Source: Isoetes taiwanensis
Lineage: Eukaryota; Streptophyta; Lycopodiopsida; Isoetales; Isoetaceae
Assembly: GCA_021234155.1 (NCBI GenBank)
Contig: JAJEKV010000030.1
Location: 6,383,890 to 6,447,889, forward strand
Direction: 5' to 3'
DNA length: 64,000 nucleotides
The notes below the pieces were generated by a model, which made no database searches, was not told the DNA's origin, and worked only from the letters and a program-made list of their open reading frames with translations. Position 1 is the first letter of the stretch. Each line of letters starts with the position of its first letter. The translations under genes and the position numbers were made by a program. Shown here piece after piece: positions 1 through 11,930 of this stretch.

Positions 1-689
1 GTGCAATCATTCAAGAGGTTAAATCAATCTCTAGCACACGAATGTGATCCACAATTCAGATTGAAAAACACAAGGGTTTTGTTAAGCAACAAATTTTAAA
101 AACCCATTTATAAGGAAGAGCCCTTAAAGCATTGCAAAGGCGTGAGAAATCGAGGGACCCAAGAAGGCGGATGGGGAATTCTTGTTTGGCATGTGGAGGG
201 AAAACAATAGTCCTTTCTAAACTTACCTTTAAACCGACCATAACCGTTCGAGGGTATTGAACAGGTTGCTCTAGAGTACCTTGAATAGGAGAGTTGGGAG
301 CGACCCATGAATTTTTGAGCCATGTCCGCATGCCATTCGCTTCAACGAGCCCCAAAAAAAAAAAAACATAGAATCTGTACTAGAAAACCCTCGGATAATA
401 AAGAGAACCCTAAACTAGCTCCATGCATGTGCTAGCAAAACAGAGGGAGTTGTGGCCGCCAAACAAATCCTAATACTGACTTGCTCGATGCTTGCATGTT
501 TAGCCTCTAAAATAAAAAGAGGGCTTTTGTTGTGAGCCCTTAGCATTGAAAAAAAAAAAGCTAAATCAACGACTAAAAAATGGTGCACTCTAGATGTACG
601 CATTAGTACATCCATTCGAATACGCCATGAAATCTTAGGAAAACCTTTGTGAAAAGTGTACAAAAACACAAAGAAAACCCCCTGTTATT
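1..689. other. No gene recognised
   Basis: AT-rich sequence with short A runs near 353-366 and 548-560. Reading frames of up to 99 codons occur on the minus strand but match no family I know. The sequence may be an eroded upstream part of the LINE whose tail follows, but I cannot show that. Confidence 0.4.
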
Positions 690-948
690 ATGCTACATAT
701 GGAAGCGAAGGCGAAGAAAGGTCTTTTATTGATAAGCATATTTCTTCTCAGGTGGTACTTCAAGAAATTCGTAAGAAGTTGTATAATTGCTTTCAGATCT
801 CCAATTGGCCTGATCGTATTAAATTTCCAATATGGAGTGATCATCTAAAAGTGATTGATGCTTCAGGGATATTTCTTACTTCTTGAAGTACTTTGTAATC
901 TTTTGAGTGTATAATATGAAGTAAAACACGTTCTTCAAAAAAAAAAAA
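690..948 (+). mobile_element. LINE 3' end (family A), poly(A)-tailed
   Basis: The stretch reads on the plus strand as the end of a LINE and stops in an A run at 937-948. It matches, in opposite orientation, the 3' part of the LINE fragment at 22457-23587, including the shared tail ending GTTCTTCAAAAA. Only the extreme 3' portion of the reverse-transcriptase ORF and its 3' UTR is visible. The A run abuts sequence duplicated from the end of the MECR-like gene, so this insertion marks the left breakpoint of copy 1 of the segmental duplication. Confidence 0.7.
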
Positions 949-1066
949 GCAATGGTAAATTTTCTTGCAGAAGTCATAAGGATACACTAGGAACCTTATG
1001 ATTTAAATTTTTTACCATTCATGATTGCAGGAGAAAGCACATGGGGGAAAGGTCCTCCTAGTATGA
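949..1066 (+). pseudogene. MECR-like gene, 3' remnant only
   Basis: The last six bases of exon 5 (949-954), the final intron and exon 6 (1031-1066) of the MECR-like gene are present. Exon 6 still encodes a C-terminus of the form EKAHGGKVLLV plus stop; the intact gene at 15564-17149 has EKGHGGKVLLV. All upstream exons are missing and a LINE poly(A) run takes their place, so this cannot make a reductase. It is useful mainly as a marker of the duplication boundary. Confidence 0.85.
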
Positions 1067-3278
1067 ATTCATCTTAGATGCCTACAAATTTGACAATCAA
1101 TTTTGGGATCTTCCTAGCAGGTTTGACATGGATCTTGGAATAGGATCTTCATATATATCCTTAAATGTGCCTAACATTGCTTCTTTTGATATGTTAGATC
1201 TCCATATTGAAATAGAAGTTAAGGGGTCGTTGCATGTATTCAACCAAGAAAGATTGTTGGAAACGTTAATAGATGCTTTACATTACCTAATTCAGGGCCA
1301 TTTGTGATAAGTTAATCTTACAATGCCACAATACCTAAATCCGTTTGCTAAGAAGTTAAGCTTACAATGTCATATAGTATTACTCGTCTTATTGGTAATA
1401 ATAGAAAATCTAATTTAAGCCAAAAAAAAATTGTGGAAGAGTTAGTGTAGGTTGCAACCAAGAGAATAGCTTGTCAAACACCTCCTCAAAGAAAACTTGA
1501 TGCTTACAACTAAGCGAATAGTTAGTCAACCATATCTTGAGAGGAAACTTAATGCTTCCATGATTTCAAGGCAAGTTTATGGCCATGGAATGAAAGTGCA
1601 ATGGTAATTCCCTAAGGAGAAATCTCCCGCACTAGGTGGACCGGTGGTTGCAGCGACTCTAGCATGTGCACTTGCATTTGCATTTTGAAATCTTTTGCTG
1701 GAGAATATTCTCGACAAAAAATATAAACACCATTTCCAATATACCTCCATCACCGACAACTAGCAATAGGGCATGCTTGATTTTACTTAAACTCCCTGGG
1801 TTTTACACTTCATGAGATGTCAACTGTGAAGTGAAACACGAAAGTGTCCATATTTGGGCTTTGTCTGTTCCTACTATCTATCTATCGCCATGTGATATGA
1901 AAGGCATTGATTATCTTTTCAAATGTTCGAAGGAAAATATAGATTTGTAAAATAAACAATGTGGCTGGCTAAGTATTTTGGAAGGGATGGTGCAAAACTT
2001 TGAAAGGAAATTTTCATTTGATGCCTGGGGGATTTACCATGGATGCCATACAAACATTGTTGCTAGCTCATAGGGTATTTTACCTACTTCCACCTATGTA
2101 CAAGGGCTTGTAACCACTATTTAGGACAATATTTATAAATGAAGTAAAAAGTACGCAAAGTAAGTTTGAGATTTCAAGCCAATAGAGTAGATGTTGGATG
2201 TCCACACCGCAAGCCTCCATGTCCATCAACTGATAGTGGGTAACGTTTTTTTTATTCTCTTCACCTTTGAATTTACTAAATTTCTTCCTTCTTCTTTCTC
2301 AAATCAGGTTTTATATATATTTTCTTTGTATTTCTTAAACATGAGATTGGTTTTCCTCTCTACCCTTCACAACAAAATTTGGCATCAAAGTTAGTTGATT
2401 AGATTGATCAAGTGTGCATCCTAGACAATATGGTCTTAAGCCGAAGTCATGGATAAGCATTCGAAATCTTAGCAAATGTATTAGAACCTAATTCTACAAC
2501 CCTATGGTGGATAGCGTTGATTATCCCTCCCGTGTAGAATTGGTTTTCGTGGATCATACAATAGAAAGGAGATAATGCACATAGATGGGAATGCAAAGAA
2601 GAAAGTTAGCTTGAGGATAGAGGGAATATTCATCTAAAATAGGCCTAAAGTAGTCTTCCTACAATCATGGTTCGAAATTAGGGGATTCCTCCCTTAAAAA
2701 TCCAGACATTTCTCAGTCCGGTTTCATGGTTCAAAACTAGGGGGATTCCTCCCTTAAAAATCCAGACATTTCCCAAAAAGTCCGATTTAATCTTTCCGAG
2801 AAGGAAGAAATTTGGCCATTTTTTGAAATTTGGGAAATGGGGATTTCCTTCTTTAAAAATAAGGTCATTTTTTAGAAATTTCCGGTATGACATTCTTTGA
2901 GAAATCCGGTGTGGCATCTTTGAGAAACTTAGTATAACTCCCAAAACTATGTTGGATACCTCCTAGACAGGGTTCAAAAAATATCTGCATAAACCCTTTG
3001 TTTGTCTGGTCCACTTTAGAAATTGCTGGTCTAAATTTTTGGATGTTGGAAAAAATCCGATAGAAAAAAACATAGTTTAATGTAAAATCTAGTATATTTG
3101 TATCTTGTTATGAATATATCCAGTGCGTATTTTATATAGGCAGAAAATTAGCTGGTGAAGGCTGCAGAGTTTTTTGAACCCTGCTCCTAGAATCATTCCA
3201 TCAGATTCAATTCAATTCTAGAAACTAAATAGCCCTATCAATCAATAGATTGCAGAATAAATTTCAGAATTTAAGAAA
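1067..3278. other. Duplicated spacer without recognised gene
   Basis: AT-rich spacer matching 17150-19190. At 2670-2780 a short motif meaning roughly 'GGTTC, AAA, CTAGGGGATTCCTCCC' occurs twice as an imperfect tandem repeat, and copy 2 has the same at 18805-18920. Short reading frames here have no recognisable family. It probably holds the intergenic region between the MECR-like and HIPP genes and the HIPP promoter. Confidence 0.6.
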
Positions 3279-4562
3279 GTGACACGTGTTGACGTTGGAA
3301 TGGCTGATAAGGCCGAGGATACCCTGGCAAGCAGTAAAACCCTGACCCCGATTTTTGCATGGATTTTTTCCTTCCTCACTGCCAGATTCATCTCCAAACC
3401 TCAAAGCAATCCCGCTCGCAAAGTGTACCATACGGTACCAACGCCCGATGTTCAAATAATAACAATACATTCTTACTATGCAACAACCGCGAGTCTAGAC
3501 CATCGCACCTAGACTCCGGCCCCAGAGGTCTATATCAAAGAGTTATACCCTTATATAATTCAAGAAATTCTATAATACACATTTAATGCAACTAAGAAAC
3601 CCAACCATAGTCATATAAATTACTACAACCATCATAATGCAAAATGCAACCGTCAACCATAAGTTAAGATAAAACATTCCTTAGCAACTCACATTTCTCG
3701 ACTTTGACCGCCCTCCTGCATACTAACAGCCTGTGCAGCCATGCTGCAGTAGACCAGGGTCGTGTAGATAACCAAGCTGTGGTCATCAGAGTTCCAGATA
3801 TTATTCATGGAGTTCCTGTTCTATTTCTTATTGATTGTGGTAGCACACATTGCTTTATTTCCCCAAGGCTGGCAAAGAAACTAGATTTGAATATGATTAG
3901 TCGGGACCCGATGGCAAAATTAAGACTTCTTATGCTAAGGTAGACAATCTTGAATTCCAAGTAGGAGATATTGAGTCCCAAACTAGTTTTGAAGTATTGA
4001 GCCTTATGATGCTATTCTAGGAATGTCATGGTTGAGGCCACATAAAGCTTGCATTGATTGCGGAGAGCAAACAGTTACATGTCAAAGTCTTAATGGAGAT
4101 AAGTATGTGCTGGAAGGATTGCCTTCATCATTAGTGGTTACACCTTTGTCCCGGAAAAGTTTTAAGAAACAGATTAAGAACGGGTGCATAAGAATGGGAT
4201 GTGCATTGTTGTTAGATTCATTCTTGGGTACTGCAGAGTTACAGGAACAACCTATTGCCCCTGAGATCCAGAAAGTGTTGGATGAGTTTTCTGATGTGTT
4301 TCCTAAAGAATTAACGGAATTGCCTCCACATAGAATGGTAGATCATGAGATAGAACTTATTCCTGGGGCTGAACCCACATCAAGGCCACCATATAGATTT
4401 CATGCATTAGAGATGGCTGAATTGAAGAAACAGTTAGCAGGTCTTGAGTTCGAGTCTCCATGGGTGCCTATATGCATGGGTAATTTGCAAAGACTTGATA
4501 ATCATTATGACATGGTATAGCCTTGGATGCTCGAGGACGAGCATAGTTCTAGTGGGAGAGAC

Positions 4563-4720
4563 TGTAACGGGCCCATGGTAGACTGCTCGAGTATTCGATC
4601 CTTGAATGTGCCCGTATGCCCTCGGGTTGACACCGGCATAAATGGGTAGAAGCGACTACTCATAAACGTCTAGACGGTTTTGCCCAGTTGGTTAAGGGCA
4701 TGTCGGTTAGGAACGTTACA
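4563..4720 (+). repeat. Short LTR of the Ty3/gypsy remnant
   Basis: It begins TGTAACGGGCCC and ends GGAACGTTACA, so the termini TGTAACG and CGTTACA are inverted repeats with the canonical TG...CA ends. A purine-rich tract (AGTGGGAGAGA) lies directly upstream and a primer-binding site directly downstream. At 158 bp it is short for a gypsy LTR. No second copy was seen in the window. Confidence 0.8.
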
Positions 4721-4722
4721 GT

Positions 4723-4734
4723 TGGTATCAGAGC
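4723..4734 (+). other. Primer-binding site (initiator Met tRNA type)
   Basis: TGGTATCAGAGC, complementary to the 3' end of plant initiator methionine tRNA, starts two bases after the LTR end. It is a complete match to the usual plant motif and supports the LTR boundary. Confidence 0.85.
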
Positions 4735-5334
4735 AAGGTCAACTCGGCTGATCAGGCCAGTGACATAGTGGGGGTAACCACGTGTGTACACAGAGAGTAG
4801 CCTAGCAAGCTAGTTAGTTATAATTTAAAAAACCTTTGGAATAAGGGTTTATACAGCCGAGTGTTTCTCCATTTGGTGCGCCAGTTTTGTTTGTTAACAA
4901 CTGTAACATTTGTTAACACCGTGTTGACTAACTACTAATTTTTCCTGTTTTAACCTAACGTACAGGTTATGAACGCGCTTGTACTGCGGCTTCGTGAATC
5001 CCCGGGCCTCCGTGCCATCGGATCCAGCCCAAAACCTCTTGGGTCCAGCCGTTTTTGGTTTTTACAGGGGTTTCCAGGCCAAATCACACTGATTGTGGCC
5101 GAAAAAGATGGTTCTAACTCATTTTTCTTCCTGACATAAATAAGGTTGCAGGGCAGGCAACTTGGCAAGAGTTTAAGACTGCTTTTGAAGGACACTTTAT
5201 GCCTCCCGGATACAAAGTAGACAAGATGAAATGAGTCCTTTTGAGGCAATGTATGGTAAGCTATCTAAGTGTTCTTTTGCACAAACCAGTGGTCCAGGTC
5301 GAATTCTAGTGATACTTATGGATGGGGCCAAGGC

Positions 5335-5794
5335 AGAGGAAACGGAGGCCGAGGTAGAAAAAGGGATGAGAAGAAGCTGCAGGTAGCATTTTCCCCTTGA
5401 TTGTTCTATGTTTCTCACTCTTTTCTGATGATTTCCTGTGATCGGGGCACAGATTCACTCCCTCCCCCCCCCCCTTTTTTTCTGTGCAGAGACCACTGTG
5501 ATCAGGGCGCAGATTTACTGCCGCAGTTGCCTTAGAAAACTGAAGAAAGCCCTGCTCAAGATCGAAGGTGAAATTTAACTACATGGGTTACAAAATTTTG
5601 GGTTTAATTTTGCACTATGCTTGGGATTTTCAGGGGTTGAGACCATTAGCATTGATTCAAAAGATTATACGATCACGGTTGTGGGGAAAGCGGACTTAAA
5701 CAAGGTTCTAAAGGAGCTGCAGAAAACAGGCAAATATGTGGAGCAAGTTCCGCCCAAAGAAGAGAAGAACCTAAACCTGTGCCCATTCATGTAG
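5335..5794 (+). pseudogene. HIPP-like gene copy 1, first exon disrupted
   Basis: This copy encodes a single heavy-metal-associated (HMA) domain. Exon 2 (5492-5567) reads TTVIRAQIYCRSCLRKLKK with the metal-binding pair C-R-S-C; exon 3 (5634-5794) reads GVETISIDSKDYTITVVGK and ends in CPFM, a CaaX-type prenylation motif. The counterpart of exon 1 follows the Ty3 remnant; there the start ATG of copy 2 aligns with ACG and one base is missing, so the normal start is lost. The exon 2 acceptor has two extra bases (GCAGAG), so the first AG would shift the frame. Exons 2 and 3 are otherwise open, so a chimeric transcript is possible, but I call this a pseudogene. Confidence 0.7.
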
Positions 5795-6235
5795 CTCTTG
5801 TAAATGCGTCTTCTAATCGGTTCCCATTCTGGACTGGGAATTTTGACAAGAAATTCTGGGCTCAGAATTATTCGCACAGTGTCTGCCTGCTGCAAAAGCT
5901 TGAGGAATTTTGGGCCGTTTTCTTCCATTCTGGACTCGAAACTTTGACAAGAAATTCTGGACAAGAAATTTTGACAGAATTAATTTAACTTATATCTGAT
6001 TCTGCTCTTAGAAGCTAGAAACCTGAATATTTCTGTTTTAACAGGAGTCTAGCTTCTTCTTCATGCTTTGCTTGTGTTAAAGAAAACTATTTTACGTGCA
6101 ATTCCCTTTATGTTAAATTCAAGGGAAAACTACCAAAATACCCCTATGAGTTTGTGTAATTACCAAAATACCTTTATGAGTTTTAAAATTACCAAAATTC
6201 TCTTTATATTAAATTCCGTTTGTACACAATAATGT

Positions 6236-7162
6236 TCTGATTATTTTGTTTGGTATTTTAGGGAGGATATCTCACCGATGGTTGGGCCTAGATTTTGGGA
6301 GCGTATGTATGCAGAATCGTATGTGTGTGGTATTTTTTAGAGGTGTTCGAGCTGCTTGCCGGGAAGGAATTGGTTCGAGCTGCTTGCTGGGAGTTGGATT
6401 TATGAGCGTATGGTTTAAAAATAGAAGGGGGAAGGCTTGGAGAGTGGTTCCAGATCGGGTGGACAGGTAGGTCATGAGGGCATGCCTATCTAATCGGGTA
6501 GAGTGTGTGCGCTTGGAGCGACTAGCAGGATAGGCCTGAGGAGAAGCAAGTCCTATTCTTTCCCGAGGGTGTGTTTGCAGGCCCATTGTGTTGTGCAGAT
6601 AATCGAAGCAGATCTTCCGGCGATGCGCGTTTTGATCTTCTAACATTTGCCGCTGCCATTTGCTATTTTCCATTTGCCATTTTCCATTTGATCTGCTGCC
6701 TAAGAATTTATGCTTTGTTTTAATCAGAGCGCAGTTAGGCGCTCCTCATTTTAATAAAAAATCACCGCCTAAGGGCGCTGCATGCCAAAGGATCAAAGAC
6801 AAGCAGGCACAGGGTGCCTGGTCGAGGCCTCATGCCCACGCACTTTGGAGGTTTCTTGCTTCTTGTTTCGGCATGGGCAGGAAGAGATCGGAGTTGGGTT
6901 AGAAGGGTTCTAGTGAGGGGCCAGAATCATGCACAAACGGGGCCATCTGGGGCTTTTGGTCAGGCCTTGAGATTAACGGCCTACCAGTCTTATGCCTGCT
7001 CTTTTTTAATCCTTCTACTCATTGTGATGCTCTGCCTTGTGACCTGCGCTGCCATCGGAGGCCGAGACAGAGTCTGCCTGGTGGAGGCTTCATAGGCACG
7101 CTCTTTGGTGGTTTTCAGATTTTTTTTGCTTCCAACTATATGTTTGGTTTGGACCATTGTGA
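6236..7162. other. Insertion in copy 1, flanked by a near-perfect direct repeat
   Basis: About 930 bp is absent from the matching place in copy 2. The bases on either side, 6207-6235 and 7163-7190, are nearly identical (both contain TATTAAATTCCGTT and GTACACAATAA), as expected for a target duplication or a local tandem duplication. The insert is more GC-rich than its flanks. It holds two related blocks containing GCCTGGTCGAGG / GCCTGGTGGAGG and CACGC-TTTGG (about 6810-6870 and 7070-7120). No protein family was recognised. Confidence 0.55.
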
Positions 7163-7419
7163 TATTAAATTCCGTTCGTACACAATAACGTGGAGGAAAT
7201 ATGTGTACAAATTTTAAATACAAACGTGAGACCATTTTGGACTCAGGTTTATGAAATTGCTAGTAGAAAACATACCCACGATAAACAAAGATGTTTTTAT
7301 TCCCCAAATATTTTTAGATTATAAACACAAAAACAGAATAAGTTAAAGAATTTGGAAATAAATTTGTGCTTACCATTGCCGCAACGCGAAATTCTTAGAC
7401 GTAAAGAACATATGCGTTT

Positions 7420-8131
7420 TGAAAGGGAGAGCCGGAATGAGAGGCAAGGGGATGCGTAGGTAGCAAATCTAACTGCACAGGCTCCTGCCCCAATCCAATT
7501 GCTCTAGATTGCAGTTACTGCCAGGCGTCGAGCTAGATCATTCCTTAAATTTGTCGGCAACAGAGCAACAGAGGAACAAAGATTTTTTTATTTTTTGGGC
7601 CCCGGGGGGGGATATGCAAATTCCAAACATGTCGCTATATAGAGCAAGCATCGAAAGAGAATATTCAAAGGCATCATCCTAAAATCATTATATATGTTAA
7701 AACAAGTGTATGACGTTTTTAGAAGGGAAATGCGTAGAGAGACCTTGCTTTGCTGAGAATCTCGGCCCAAGACTCAACTTTGATAATATTCATGTGATCG
7801 TGCATGAGACATTTACAATATATAGATGGCATCTAAGCGTAAATCCATGTTGGAGTTCCTGGCCCTAGTAGAAAGCCATAAAATCCCCTATCAAGAAGGT
7901 TTTCAAAAGATCGTTTAGAAAAAATAGAGATTGGTTTTTGAAGGTTAGGATGTTCGGTATTTTTATGAAGGTATACTTTTGGAAGTATGCATATCACATG
8001 TACTTCTATTCCTAGGGACGTTATTTATGTATGTATGTATATATATGTGTGTACGTATGTATGTATTCAAAGGGATTAAAAATAGAAGGCGCAAAACATT
8101 TATGACCAAATATAAGGGATTTGTTCAGGTA
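7420..8131. other. No gene recognised; TATG-rich stretch
   Basis: Sequence present only in copy 1. It contains a C/G homopolymer patch near 7600-7612 and an irregular TATG/TGTA repeat at 8025-8068. Short open frames on both strands show no recognisable family. Confidence 0.4.
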
Positions 8132-8335
8132 GACCATACCCCTAAAACAGTTGAATGTGTTATAATGAAAAGAAAAAAGCATAGACTCAATAGTAAAAAC
8201 AAGCATCTTAACTCACTGGTTGCATTGGTTAAAGCATTCTTATTAGGATATTGAATTATTTTGGTAGAGGTTTGAGTTTCTGATTCGAAACTCAAGCGAA
8301 CCCGTATAAAGATGAGTTCTCGTATTTTGTATTCC
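8132..8335 (+). repeat. SINE-like repeat, first copy
   Basis: The block containing CACTGGTTGCATTGGTTAAAG, an AT-rich middle, and TTCTGATTCGAAACTC resembles a degenerate tRNA-derived pol III promoter (A-box-like and B-box-like). Most of it is repeated directly at 8562-8710. The match to box consensus is imperfect, so the SINE assignment is tentative. Confidence 0.4.
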
Positions 8336-8561
8336 AAAACCTTAGGTAACCTCTATCTCATATTTCAAAATCATAAGCACCCCCAGTCATAACCATAATC
8401 GAAATGATAGGCGCTCAGAGGCTCCAACATATGATCTGGGCCATAGGATGGGTGGATCCAACGACCAAGTTGGTCGAGACACACCTCATTTGGAATATAT
8501 AGCACAATAATAGGAGGTCCAGTGGGATTTGATTGGGATGCTCAAATCACCATTCCTAAAG

Positions 8562-8585
8562 ACCAACTAAAACAATTGAATGGGT

Positions 8586-8620
<35 letters not shown>

Positions 8621-8710
8621 ATAGATTTAGTAGAAAAATAAGTAAGTTAACTTGCTGATTGCATTGGTTAAGACGTTTTTATTAGAATATTGAATTATTT
8701 TGTTAGAGGA
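8562..8710 (+). repeat. SINE-like repeat, second copy, with A30 run
   Basis: Direct repeat of 8132-8270: both share CAATTGAATG or a variant, TTGCATTGGTTAA, and TATTGAATTATTTTG. Here 30 consecutive A bases (8590-8619) interrupt the unit. The repeat ends where the CDPK fragment starts. Confidence 0.5.
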
Positions 8711-8979
8711 GGTTGATGTGGATGGTAATGGCACATTAGACTATCTTGAGTGTACAATAATAACGTTCCATTAAAGAAGACGAAAACAAAGAACCATTTG
8801 TATTCTGCATTTCAGCATTTTGATTAAGACAATAGTGGGTAAGGAGTTTTGACTTATTTTTGCTTAGAGAACCTTATGATTGGTTGAATAAGTTGTTTCC
8901 ATATGCGAGGTTTATCAGCTGGGAGCTTCTTTGTGAGATTGATGCAGACAATGTAAGACAAAAAGGACATGTCTCTTCC
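8701..8979 (+). pseudogene. CDPK EF-hand fragment, copy 1
   Basis: Reads EEVDVDGNGTLDYLE, a canonical EF-hand loop with D-x-D-x-N-G-x-x-D-x-x-E, then HLYSAFQHFD and DNSG, the start of the next EF-hand, as in calcium-dependent protein kinases. A stop codon replaces the lysine in FDKDNSG, and the linker after the first loop is frame-broken. There is no kinase domain nearby. The final EF-hand found in copy 2 (21814-21905) lies beyond the end of this copy. It is an eroded gene fragment carried by the duplication. Confidence 0.75.
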
Positions 8980-10145
<1,166 letters not shown>

Positions 10146-10215
10146 GATAGGGTACAATGGTTGTTTCCAATAGTACAATCATTACTACTAGGATAAAAGA
10201 TAGATGAATGATGAT
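10146..10215 (-). mobile_element. Degraded LINE family B 3' module
   Basis: Matches the minus-strand module at 58041-58130: shared GTACAATCATTACTACTAGGAT and ATGATGATACCA/TACTA blocks. The inner hairpin is missing here. The minus-strand 3' side passes into a TCTA microsatellite. Confidence 0.6.
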
Positions 10216-10218
10216 ACC

Positions 10219-10219
<1 letters not shown>

Positions 10220-10277
<58 letters not shown>

Positions 10278-10402
10278 CAATTTAATGTTCATTAAACCGC
10301 GCGACCGATTTTGCCATGGAAGAATTAGTCTTTGCAATAATAGATAGATAGATAGAGAATAGATAGATAGATAGATATTGGATAGATAGATAGGATAGAT
10401 AG
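10220..10402. repeat. GATA microsatellites 2 and 3
   Basis: Pure GATA repeats at about 10220-10276, then a unique 60-bp block, then interrupted GATA repeats at about 10338-10401. The sequence GATAGACAATTT follows both arrays, so a short unit containing the array end was duplicated. Confidence 0.9.
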
Positions 10403-10681
10403 ACAATTTCAAGATGGAAGAATCGGCCGAGAATGTCATTGGATGCTGTAGAATCAAGATAGTCGGCTAAAAATAAACTCCAGATCCAAATACTGGAACT
10501 GACTAAATTTGTGAAACCATCTGCTATCTTATAGCCTTTGCAAACCAAATACATGACGAAAATGAGTAATGACCTCGGTAGACTGGCTTAAACAGGAGAA
10601 ACAAGACAAATATTGCTGCAGCTTTGACATTATGGACGAACTTACAAAGAGAGAAGTACATGAGTCAAATTGATGCAGCAT

Positions 10682-11290
10682 TTATCCAGTATCTTCTGGA
10701 ACATGAGGCGAATTGACAGCATTCTCTACTTTATGTTCTTGTGTTTGCTTGTGCTGCTCAAAAAGTATTACAGTACTTTTATGCTCCCATTTATCATTCC
10801 ATGTAGCAACATTCAGCTCCTTTCCATCTATAAACGTTTTCTCATATAACTTTCCCATGTGTTTTTCAATGGTGTCTATTTTAAGCTGCATCTCGCAATT
10901 TGACTTTTGCTTCCATGAATAAGGAATTTCGTGCTCGTTTTGGCAACCCACCGTCCAAACTTGGATTGGGCTCAATCAAGTGTGTTTCTCAACCTATTCA
11001 GGCAAAAAGTTCCATCCTGATCGTGGTCTTTTCTTTCCTTTCTTATTCTTTTCTGGTACAACATTCTCCTCCATGCTATTTCCTATTTGTTCTTGATCTT
11101 CATTTACAGCATCCTCATCGTCACCTCTAACAAAGCTATCAAACATGTCTTCCTTATTAGCTGAACCCTCATTCATGTGCACGTCAATAGAGCTAGATGC
11201 AACGTTGCTAATATGGAAGGAGGAACTGCTAAAATATGAGCGAATGCCTCTCTTCTCCTTGTCAGCCATGCTGTAAGATACAAAATGCAT
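10682..11290 (-). pseudogene. Degenerate reading frame, unknown family
   Basis: One minus-strand frame runs from an ATG at 11290 (or the internal MADKEKRG ATG at about 11269) to a stop at 10682, broken only by two stops near 10991 and 10973. The N-terminal part is serine-rich then acidic (DDEDAVNEDQEQ) followed by a basic patch (KNKKGKKRPR); the second part includes DGKELNVATWNDKWEH. KRGIRSYFSS resembles a PCNA-interacting motif, and similar starts occur in some zinc-finger transposases, but that is speculation. No family can be assigned. Confidence 0.4.
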
Positions 11291-11416
11291 GGTTAGAATA
11301 AAGCATGTAATAGAGCAGAAAGATTGAATGACTATTCTTAATTAAATAAGCGTCATATAATTAAGCAAAGTAAACTATTTCGCTAAAATGATTAAAGGTG
11401 TTATCGAATCTGGGTA

Positions 11417-11930
11417 ATTAAAGAAAGAAGTATGTACCTAGCAATGATCAGAGAAAGTTTGGAGTGTGGAATATGTTGATTTTAGATTTAAACAAACTCG
11501 TCAGAGCAATTCAGAGGTAAGATTTTGAAGGAAATCTTTTGACGGCGGTAATATAAAACTGCTTACAGAAATTCAGCCTTGCAATAAGAAATTGAGTTCT
11601 TCCTCTTCATCATGGATTCCTTGAGAAAAATCAAGCTCTGCCAAGCAAATTCGACCTGATCTAGCTTAATATCATTGGTTCTTCTGCAAATTCCCCAAAT
11701 CGGCCTAATCTAACCTAGGTCTATACGTTTGCGGCAGTAAATGAAATCAAGCTCATACATGACAAATTTAACACCCAAAATACTAACTTGATCGTCTGAT
11801 AATCTCAGGATAATCATAAAAGCTTTCTCGGTAACCCTTTATGATGGCTTCAAAGATTTAGGGCTTCCTATAACATCCGATATCTGCATCATAAAACCGA
11901 CATGTACAAACGTAAGGTGAATTAAAGTTT
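11417..11930. repeat. Local direct duplication, left copy
   Basis: Matches 12672-13160 in the same orientation, 1.25 kb away. Shared blocks include AAGAAGTATGTACCTAGCAA, TTAAACAAACTCGTC, AAGCTTTCT and ATGGCTTCAAAGATTTAGGG. Several small indels separate the copies. No coding function recognised. Confidence 0.85.

Larger units (their letters stand above)
3423..5330 (+). mobile_element. Ty3/gypsy remnant with permuted order
   Basis: Plus-strand pieces of a Ty3/gypsy polyprotein. At 3704-3943 there is a retropepsin segment with the active-site block LIDCGSTHCFI. At 4023-4470 lies the protease-RT linker and RT start (DVFPKELTELPPHR, IELIPGA, RPPYR, EMAELKKQLAGLE). The RT core is deleted and the frame jumps to the 3' end of the element at about 4500-4560. 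A 158-bp LTR follows at 4563-4720, then a primer-binding site at 4723-4734. After that come a gag-like piece (QATWQEFKTAFEGHF, about 5145-5195) and an integrase-like piece (SPFEAMYGK, about 5232-5260). The order PR-RT-LTR-PBS-gag-IN is not that of a linear element. The remnant sits inside copy 1 of the duplication and is absent from copy 2. Confidence 0.85.
949..8979 (+). repeat. Segmental duplication, copy 1
   Basis: Direct-repeat partner of 17033-21752. Matching blocks occur in the same order: the MECR-like 3' end (949-1066 vs 17033-17149), a long spacer (1067-3420 vs 17150-19316), HIPP exons (5340-5794 vs 19322-19877), the HIPP 3' flank (to about 6110 vs 20203), a block with TACACAATAACGTGGAGG (7165-7410 vs 21280-21550), and CDPK fragments (8790-8979 vs 21555-21752). 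Copy 1 is longer because it holds a Ty3 remnant at 3423-5330, an insertion at 6236-7162, and extra sequence at about 7420-8790. By eye the aligned blocks are highly similar, differing by scattered substitutions and small indels. Confidence 0.9.

Noticed and set aside
7370-7420. 18S rRNA-like segment (GAAATTCTTAGA)
   Set aside because: The match is a dozen bases, and the flanks do not follow the rRNA sequence; copy 2 shows the same chance similarity.
10188-10554. Ser/Ile/Tyr-rich minus-strand frames
   Set aside because: Translation of GATA repeats.
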